Of a stretch of DNA of 41,308 nucleotides, positions 35,483 through 41,308 are shown piece by piece. Positions within the stretch are counted from its first letter, which is position 1, and the number at the start of each line of letters is the position of its first letter. This DNA comes from a virus. The translations under genes were made by a program, and so were the position numbers. The notes under the pieces were generated by a model, which ran no database searches, had not been told where the DNA came from, and saw nothing but the letters and a program-made list of their open reading frames with translations. Location: positions 1-41,308 of the IMG/VR virus record IMGVR_UViG_3300021964_000162. One strand, given 5' to 3'.

Positions 35483-35809
35483 ATGAGTGGGATAACAGCA
35501 TCAGACTATCAGAACAGAGCCTGTACTACAGCCATCTTCCCAAAAGAAACAGCCCTAGCGTACTTGACGTTAGGACTGGCGGGTGAGGCAGGTGAGATTG
35601 CTAACAAGGCTAAGAAGCTAATACGTGATGGTGATAACCCTGCTAAACGTGCAGAGATTACGAAGGAGTTAGGTGATGTCTGTTGGTATATCGCTGTACT
35701 ATCAAAAGAGTTAGGAGTAAACCTAGGCAAAGTCATGGAAGATAACCTTGAAAAACTGGCTGACCGCAAATCTAGGGGGCAGCTTCAGGGTTCTGGTGAT
35801 AATCGTTAA
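35483..35809 (+). CDS. mazG: MazG-like nucleotide pyrophosphohydrolase
   Basis: A 108-residue all-alpha NTP pyrophosphatase with EAGE (35-38) in GLAGEAGEIANKAKKL and ELGD (62-65) in KELGDVCWYIAVL, the Mg2+-binding pairs of the MazG family. Phage MazG enzymes hydrolyse (d)NTPs or alter alarmone-linked signals in the host. I chose ATG 35483, which has GGAG 6 nt before it; an in-frame ATG at 35435 would add 16 residues. It is the last gene of the rightward operon, with the terminator 20 nt downstream. Confidence 0.85.
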   Translation: MSGITASDYQNRACTTAIFPKETALAYLTLGLAGEAGEIANKAKKLIRDGDNPAKRAEITKELGDVCWYIAVLSKELGVNLGKVMEDNLEKLADRKSRGQLQGSGDNR

Positions 35810-35829
35810 GGAGTGACACATATGAAAGA

Positions 35830-35854
35830 GGGGGCAATTAAGCCCCCTTTTTTT
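35830..35854 (+). terminator. Rho-independent terminator of the rightward operon
   Basis: GGGGGC-AATTAA-GCCCCC is a perfect 6-bp GC stem followed by seven T (35848-35854). It lies between the stop of mazG and the stop of the convergent leftward gene. The T-run is only on the plus-strand side, so it acts on rightward transcripts. Confidence 0.92.
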
Positions 35855-38800
35855 ATTGCATTACTCTATTAAGAATCTGCCCTATCTTTTTACCTGTAAG
35901 GAAGTGATTGACATTAGGTTCTTCTGCCTGCTTATCTAACACAGATTTACCATAGCGTTCCATGTAATACTCATCTGCTAGTTTACGTGCGCCTTTGCTT
36001 AACTTAGCCCACTGTGCACGATCAAATGGAGTAAATGCCTTACCATCTTTTCTTGCTCCTCGTGACGCTTCAGCCTTACCCACTTTAGTAGCTATATCCC
36101 GATATCTCTTTAGCTTATTTCGCATAGACGCTTTCTTTTTAGCGTCACTAAGCTTCTTATACCCCGGAGATGCTATCTCCCTAGCTAAGTTATCTTCCAC
36201 AAATCTTCCCATAGCTTTCTTTACGAAGGCATCAGCAGTCTTATCACCTGTACTTGGCACAATCTCGTAGTCCTCATAGCCTAAGTCAATTAGTTCCTTC
36301 TGTACATCTGTCCTACGTTTCTGTGGACGGACACCAGTAAGCTGACCTAGCAATGGGCTTTGCTTAACCATTGGGTCTGTTTGAGTAGGGCTTTCTTTAA
36401 CAGGTAACTCATCACTCAGCCCCGGTACAGCACGTAGTGCAGCCTTTTCAAAAGCATCTACCCCACGTTCAGCAGCACCGATGCCTTCTATCTGTCTAGC
36501 ATCTCGTATTAAAGCTTCATCTTTATCGAACTGCGCCATAACATCCCCAACCATCTTGGCTGGTGTAGTGAAAGCACCTACTAATTCCCCCAGATAACCA
36601 CCGATATATTCAGCCATCTTCTCTGTCTTGATGTCGCCTACTCCACCACCACCTGTAACAGAGTCTAAGTTCTCAAAGAACGAATCAATCATGTAAGAAC
36701 TAGCACCACTACGTAGCTGCGCACCTGTCAAGCCTTCAAACACTTGCTTGATACCTGCCTCATCTAGTTCATCATTCTTCAGCTTAACAATAAAGTCAGC
36801 TACTGCAAGGTAAGGTGATATAGGGAAGAAAGCACGTGTGTCTACAGGTCTTCCTTCACTGTCTGTTACCTCGTACCACTTAGTATCTTGGTTCTCTTCA
36901 CGATGCTTGATAGCAGCGAATAGTGCAGCAGTTCCTACAGTAGCTTTACCTACTTGCTCACGTGCTTTAGCCAACTGTCGTTCTGTTTTAGCATCACTGA
37001 TACCCCGCACATATTTATTAAACATACCCTTGCTGCCGTTAGTTATGGCACCTACAGTACTTAATGGGCTATAGTCTAGCTGGAACTGCATAGCATTGAC
37101 CATGAATCTAGCAAAGGGGAATGCACCAGTACCAACAGGCGCACCCACTACTCCGGGCAGTGGACCTAGTGCTTCATTAAAACGAACAAAATGATATCCA
37201 ATAGTGTCACCAAGTTTATCTCCACCACGTTTAGGCATACGTGCGAAGGTAAAGGATAGAGCATCATCAACTGCACGTTCCATAACCTGGCTTGGTAATG
37301 CCTTACCTGTAAGCAAGAACTCATCTAAGTCTACACCAGTAGCACGTAACTGTTTAGCTACTGACTCATTGAATACAGCCCGTCTAAAATATGTATCCTG
37401 TAGCATGTTCAGTGTATTAACAAGTCTAGCAGGCTTTGAAAGTGTCTGGTCAACATCTACTTCTTGTAATGACCTGTCCATAATACGAGCAAGTCTTGGA
37501 TTATGTTTCAACAAAGTGTCTGCTAGTTGTTTTGACCCACCTGCGTCTGCTAAGTAGGCAAGTGTACCGAAGCCATCTACAGCAATCTGTCTTAGTCCAC
37601 GTTGAACACCAGCGACACTAGCTTCACCACGAACAACAGAACTAGCAGCTTTACCTAGATGATAAAGGCTAGACTCCATAGTCTTAGCTGCACTTTCCAT
37701 GCCCAACCGCATACCTGCAGTCGCTACGTTACGTGCTGTTGTAGCTATCTGTGATACCATAAAGGCACGGCGTTCACGGTCAAGCCTCATCATAAAGTCG
37801 TGTGCTTTACTTAGTGAACTTACTGTAGCATTCTCTGCACCAAAAGCATCTTCAATCTTTTTAGCTGCAGCAGGGTCTAGTTCATTAGTACGCTTAATAA
37901 GCTTACCCATGTTACTATAGGATGCCATAGTTTTGGCAGCATCAGTTAAGCTAACGCCACTGACATCAAGGAAGTCTTCTACACTCAAGCCTGCACGTTT
38001 AAGCGCACCACTGAGTAAGTCAGAGTCAATGTCCTCATTGCTTAGTACAGTACGAGCAATCTCAGAGGCTTTATTGCCATCATCAATCATCTTCTGGACA
38101 GCAGGTACGATCTCACCACGTTCCATCATGTCAGCTACGATTTCAGTAGCTGCTTTAGCTATACGTTGTGTAATCTCTACCTGTAACTGGCCTTCAGTTA
38201 ACTCGCCGCCTTCTACTTGGCTACGTAAACTCTTTAAATCAATCTCTTCTAGTACTTCATATCCATTGACAGGATCAAAGACATATCCGCTGTCTTGTTG
38301 TTCAGCAGTCTCTTTAGCAGCAGCACGTTCTGCTATCTTAGTACTAATAGATTCAACTTCTTCTACAATTTCTTTAGCACCTTTACGTGCTGTACCCGCA
38401 GTTAAACCTACAGTTAATACACCACCAGCAACTGCCTGAATACCACCGACAAGCATAGCTTCACCTAGACTGACATCATCTGCCATGCCGACTTCAGCTT
38501 CAATAGCTTGTCTACCTAAATCTTCTACCGTACCTGCAGTTAAATCAAACCCAGCTTCTACAGCAAGAGGTTTCTTAGCAGCCTGAAGAGATAGCTTACT
38601 TGCTTCTTTGATGGCAGCTTCCTTACCTTTTTGTTTAAAGGTTTGAAGAATAGCAGCCTTTGCACCAGAAGCAGCAACCCTGCCAGCACCGAAGCCAACA
38701 AGGTTTATAGGATCAGATATAAAGGAACCAAGATAATCTACTACAGCACTAGCAGTGGAGCCACCACCTTCAGATAGAAAGCCGGGCATCTTATCTAGTT

Positions 38801-39344
38801 GACTATAGATGAAACCAAAGTTTTGTTTTTCTTCTTCACTAGCACCTCTAACATAGTCGAGCATACTAGATAAGTTAAGCGAGTTAGTTTCAAAGGCACG
38901 TACCTCTGTAAGAAATAACTCTAGTATTTCTTCATTAGACTTGTCATCTAATTCAGCAGCTTGCTCTGCACCATAGCGAGACACAGCATATTCTTTAATG
39001 CTATCAATATACCCTTGGTCAGTAGAAAACTCATCAAATGTTTTCTCTACATCAAGGTCATACTCTGTAGAGTCTTCTGTTGGTAGTGGTGAAGGTGCAT
39101 CAGGTTGATCTACCGTAAGAAAAGAAAATTCATCTTTGTCTTCAGTAGCAGAGATTTCTTCAATGTTTCTTACTTCTTGTACTTCGTCATCAGTAGGAGT
39201 AGACAAGAAGTCAAACTCGTCAACCTCTTGAGATGTGTCTACAGCTACAGGCTCTGAGGAAAAAGAAGAGATAGACTGAACTTCTGCGTCATCTTTGTCT
39301 TCCTCTTCTTCCTCTAGTGTAAGAAAAGAAAAATCATCAGCCAT
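35853..39344 (-). CDS. Large internal virion (ejection) protein candidate
   Basis: A 1163-residue protein in the position of T7 gp16. The N-terminal 110 residues are very acidic and carry three copies of a short motif (DDFSFLTLEEE, DEFDFLSTPTDDE, DEFSFLTVDQPD). A long helical, Ala/Lys-rich body follows, with a possible membrane-active stretch (LVGGIQAVAGGVLTVGLTAG at about 300) and a basic C-terminal end (KKASMRNKLKRYRDIATKVG). T7 gp16 forms part of the DNA-ejection conduit; a lytic transglycosylase motif as in gp16 was not recognised. Its stop overlaps the early terminator region; its start overlaps the upstream stop (TAATG). Confidence 0.65.
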   Translation of the reverse strand: MADDFSFLTLEEEEEDKDDAEVQSISSFSSEPVAVDTSQEVDEFDFLSTPTDDEVQEVRNIEEISATEDKDEFSFLTVDQPDAPSPLPTEDSTEYDLDVEKTFDEFSTDQGYIDSIKEYAVSRYGAEQAAELDDKSNEEILELFLTEVRAFETNSLNLSSMLDYVRGASEEEKQNFGFIYSQLDKMPGFLSEGGGSTASAVVDYLGSFISDPINLVGFGAGRVAASGAKAAILQTFKQKGKEAAIKEASKLSLQAAKKPLAVEAGFDLTAGTVEDLGRQAIEAEVGMADDVSLGEAMLVGGIQAVAGGVLTVGLTAGTARKGAKEIVEEVESISTKIAERAAAKETAEQQDSGYVFDPVNGYEVLEEIDLKSLRSQVEGGELTEGQLQVEITQRIAKAATEIVADMMERGEIVPAVQKMIDDGNKASEIARTVLSNEDIDSDLLSGALKRAGLSVEDFLDVSGVSLTDAAKTMASYSNMGKLIKRTNELDPAAAKKIEDAFGAENATVSSLSKAHDFMMRLDRERRAFMVSQIATTARNVATAGMRLGMESAAKTMESSLYHLGKAASSVVRGEASVAGVQRGLRQIAVDGFGTLAYLADAGGSKQLADTLLKHNPRLARIMDRSLQEVDVDQTLSKPARLVNTLNMLQDTYFRRAVFNESVAKQLRATGVDLDEFLLTGKALPSQVMERAVDDALSFTFARMPKRGGDKLGDTIGYHFVRFNEALGPLPGVVGAPVGTGAFPFARFMVNAMQFQLDYSPLSTVGAITNGSKGMFNKYVRGISDAKTERQLAKAREQVGKATVGTAALFAAIKHREENQDTKWYEVTDSEGRPVDTRAFFPISPYLAVADFIVKLKNDELDEAGIKQVFEGLTGAQLRSGASSYMIDSFFENLDSVTGGGGVGDIKTEKMAEYIGGYLGELVGAFTTPAKMVGDVMAQFDKDEALIRDARQIEGIGAAERGVDAFEKAALRAVPGLSDELPVKESPTQTDPMVKQSPLLGQLTGVRPQKRRTDVQKELIDLGYEDYEIVPSTGDKTADAFVKKAMGRFVEDNLAREIASPGYKKLSDAKKKASMRNKLKRYRDIATKVGKAEASRGARKDGKAFTPFDRAQWAKLSKGARKLADEYYMERYGKSVLDKQAEEPNVNHFLTGKKIGQILNRVMQ

Positions 39345-40831
39345 TATTTAGGTGTCCCATCAGGATTATGTGTATTGCCATATGTAGCTAACCATTCACT
39401 ATACGCTTTAGTACCTTGCGTTAGATCATTTAAAGCTATAGGCGCATTATCTTTAGCCTTAACTTGTGTATTCGTAAGGTCTGCAAAGCTAGGTTTTTTA
39501 GGTGTAGTTTCTTTCTGTTTCATAGCCTCTTGGATAAGCCCTACTGCTTCATTATCAGCATACTCATATTTTCTAAGCAGGTTAAGCATAGCATCCGGAG
39601 TTGCCTTATCTCCTTGGCTATTCATAAAACTACGTAAAGCACCCATTGGGTTTGCTTGTACCTTGGCTTTCTGATCCTCAAAAGATATAGTAGTAACTGG
39701 TGGTTTACTACCATCACTTTCAGATTCAGGTTTATCTTCTTTGCCTGTTAGTCTGTTAGAAGCAAGAGTAAGCTTTGGATTATTTTGAATCAGCCCAAGA
39801 GCAGAAGGACCGAAACTACCATCGTCACGTTGTAGTGTTGCTACAAATGTGTCATTAAAAGAAGCAGTAGCGGCGTTAACCGCATCTGTAAACTCCATAC
39901 CACCTACCTGTATATTACCATCCTTATCTATGAATGTTTGATCCTTAGTGTTTATTCCTTTAGCAACTAGGTTAGCAGTCAACTGTTGATTATACATAGT
40001 ATTCAAAGTACTAGTAGTGACACCACCAGTAGTACCTGTGTCTTTTGCTTGCGCTACCTTACCCATAGCATCTAAGTAAATATCTCGTTTATCCATAAGA
40101 GCAGCAGACTTAGAAGCAAAATCATCTGCTGTAGGATCAAGTGCCATAAGTTCTTGTACAATAGCATCATTACCTTGTGCTAATGTAGGTGTTAACTGTA
40201 TAGCAAGTAACTTCTGATCGTTCGCATACTTTTCAGCATCAATCATATTAGACATATCAAGTGTTGCTCTAGGTATACCCGTTAGTTTTTCTACTGTTTC
40301 TGGTGGTATCATAGCATTAACACTTTTTGCAACACTTTCCGCTGCACCTCCACGCAAACCTAAACCATACTTGTTAAGAGGATCATCAATCTTAATGTTA
40401 GATGACTCAACACCTTTCATTTGCATACGCACAGATTTAAGAGCATCCTGTAATCCTATAGTACTTTCACCCGGAGTAAGAGGTTTTCCATCTGCAGTTC
40501 TTAAAGAGTCTAATAAATTATACTTACCTTTATTTGCACGAGTGTCATCTATACGTTTAATTAAAGCTTCTACTGAATCAGCATCACCGCCTGCTGCATT
40601 AAATGCTGCCAGTCCTAATGTAGTATCATCACCAGCTTCTCTAATCATACGTTGCAATGCTTTTTCAGCACGTGCATCATATGCTTCTTTTTGGTCAAGC
40701 TTCTGTGCCTGCCGTGTTTGCCAAAATGTTTTAGCACGTGACAATTCATCATCCCGTTTATCCATAGCTTTTTTTAAGCCTTGATCAACACTCTTAGCTA
40801 ATCCTGTTGCGAAGCCAGTCCAGAAAGTCAT
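39344..40831 (-). CDS. Internal virion protein candidate (T7 gp15-like position)
   Basis: A 495-residue, mostly helical protein beginning MTFWTGFATGLAKSVDQGLK and followed by a charged coiled-coil-like stretch (KRDDELSRAKTFWQTRQAQK). Similar starts are seen in internal virion proteins of marine podoviruses, where the hydrophobic/amphipathic N-terminus may touch the membrane. No enzymatic motif. It lies between the partial gene at the window edge and the large gp16-like gene, with overlapping start and stop codons on both sides, in agreement with a gp14-gp15-gp16-like order. Confidence 0.65.
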   Translation of the reverse strand: MTFWTGFATGLAKSVDQGLKKAMDKRDDELSRAKTFWQTRQAQKLDQKEAYDARAEKALQRMIREAGDDTTLGLAAFNAAGGDADSVEALIKRIDDTRANKGKYNLLDSLRTADGKPLTPGESTIGLQDALKSVRMQMKGVESSNIKIDDPLNKYGLGLRGGAAESVAKSVNAMIPPETVEKLTGIPRATLDMSNMIDAEKYANDQKLLAIQLTPTLAQGNDAIVQELMALDPTADDFASKSAALMDKRDIYLDAMGKVAQAKDTGTTGGVTTSTLNTMYNQQLTANLVAKGINTKDQTFIDKDGNIQVGGMEFTDAVNAATASFNDTFVATLQRDDGSFGPSALGLIQNNPKLTLASNRLTGKEDKPESESDGSKPPVTTISFEDQKAKVQANPMGALRSFMNSQGDKATPDAMLNLLRKYEYADNEAVGLIQEAMKQKETTPKKPSFADLTNTQVKAKDNAPIALNDLTQGTKAYSEWLATYGNTHNPDGTPK

Positions 40832-41308
40832 TTAGTTCTCCGTGCCATTAAACCTTTTTGCATATTATCTTCTTGTGTTACTTCTACATTTTGTTCTTCT
40901 TCAGCAGAAAAATTAACATCTTCTAATTCTTTACTGTAATTGTTAATAACTTTAGCAATTAAACTTCCACGAGTTTTTTCTGCATTCGGGTCTTCTAATC
41001 CCTTATCATACTCAATCTTAGCACTGTCCCCAATCATCATAATCATTTCCATAAGCATAGGAAGTACTAACATCCCCACATCTACAGTATGAATACCCTC
41101 CATCACACTGCCCATTTGAATAATATTAGCCAAGGTAGTTACAGGAACACCAGACTCAAGTACATCAGCAAGCTGAACCATGAACTCTTCGCTGCTCATG
41201 CGTTCCATGTAATAATCAATAGCCTCATCTACCGTAGTAAACTGAGGTGTTGACTGCCAAGGACGTGCGCCTAGTTCAGCAGTAAGTGACTGACCCGGAA
41301 TGGGTGCA
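40828..41308 (-). CDS. Virion protein, N-terminus outside the window
   Basis: The reading frame is open through the right edge; 159 residues are visible, from APIPGQSLTAELGARPWQST to the end MQKGLMARRTK. The first ATG in the window (41208) is therefore internal. PIPGQSLT and a P-W-x2-P-P/T-Q-F pattern followed by DEAIDYYMERM are typical of a structural protein I know from marine podo- and myoviruses. The middle has a Met-rich hydrophobic segment (VDVGMLVLPMLMEMIMMIGD), possibly membrane-active, as would suit an ejection protein of gp14 type. Role inferred from context. Confidence 0.6.
   Translation of the reverse strand, partial: APIPGQSLTAELGARPWQSTPQFTTVDEAIDYYMERMSSEEFMVQLADVLESGVPVTTLANIIQMGSVMEGIHTVDVGMLVLPMLMEMIMMIGDSAKIEYDKGLEDPNAEKTRGSLIAKVINNYSKELEDVNFSAEEEQNVEVTQEDNMQKGLMARRTK

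Noticed and set aside
37933-38439. Antisense ORF of 168 codons over the ejection protein gene
   Set aside because: Shadow frame caused by the codon composition of the minus-strand gene; nothing supports translation.

Overview
The window is most likely part of the genome of a marine tailed phage with a short-tail (podovirus-like) plan, close to the HMO-2011 type known from SAR116, Roseobacter-group and SAR11 hosts. The clearest marker is a family A DNA polymerase with a DnaJ-type double CxxCxGxG zinc module inserted between its exonuclease and polymerase domains, a trait described for that group. A T7-like endonuclease I, a B12-dependent ribonucleotide reductase, MazG, a tyrosine integrase and a T7-like order of structural genes agree. 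I see no phage RNA polymerase, rRNA, tRNA or CRISPR. An alphaproteobacterial marine host is an inference. The window looks like an internal piece of a larger genome: one gene runs off each end, and joining the two ends directly does not restore a reading frame.

Layout. Positions 1-16183 are all on the minus strand. In transcription order they hold about a dozen small, often basic or membrane proteins, then two holin-like membrane proteins, a DUF1289-lysozyme fusion, packaging genes (small terminase candidate, large terminase), portal, a large virion protein, scaffold, major capsid protein and a tail adaptor. Positions 16184-17058 are a control region of about 870 bp without convincing genes. 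It holds a perfect-consensus leftward promoter, a TTAAGTG repeat cluster, an ATGTGC repeat cluster, several hairpins and a long foldback just before the first rightward gene. Positions 17059-35809 are all on the plus strand: many small early genes of unknown function, then glutaredoxin, a DUF932-like protein, integrase, primase, helicase, nucleases, DNA polymerase, a putative ssDNA-binding protein, endonuclease I, ribonucleotide reductase, a GIY-YIG protein, an RMF-like protein and MazG, ended by a strong terminator. Positions 35853-41308 are again minus strand and encode two large proteins in the position of T7 internal virion (ejection) proteins, plus part of a third.

How it works together. 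The rightward operon supplies nucleotides (RNR, MazG, glutaredoxin) and replicates and processes DNA (primase, helicase, polymerase, Cas4-like exonuclease, Holliday junction nuclease). The leftward units build, fill and release the virion. Regulation appears to use host sigma70-type promoters of the form TTGACA-N16..18-TATAAC/T. The capsid gene seems to have its own promoter, a hairpin-rich leader of about 200 nt and a terminator.

The most unusual material is non-coding or in the small early genes. A 16-bp palindrome (AGTCCAATGTTGGACT) occurs four times exactly and once with one arm mismatch between 16828 and 20368. Two of these copies are preceded by hairpins that keep one 13-nt loop while their stems differ in sequence but stay paired. 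These look like a repeated regulatory cassette. Other points of interest are a tandem family of three tiny paralogs, an RGG-motif shared by several virion-region proteins, and several overlapping mini-genes.
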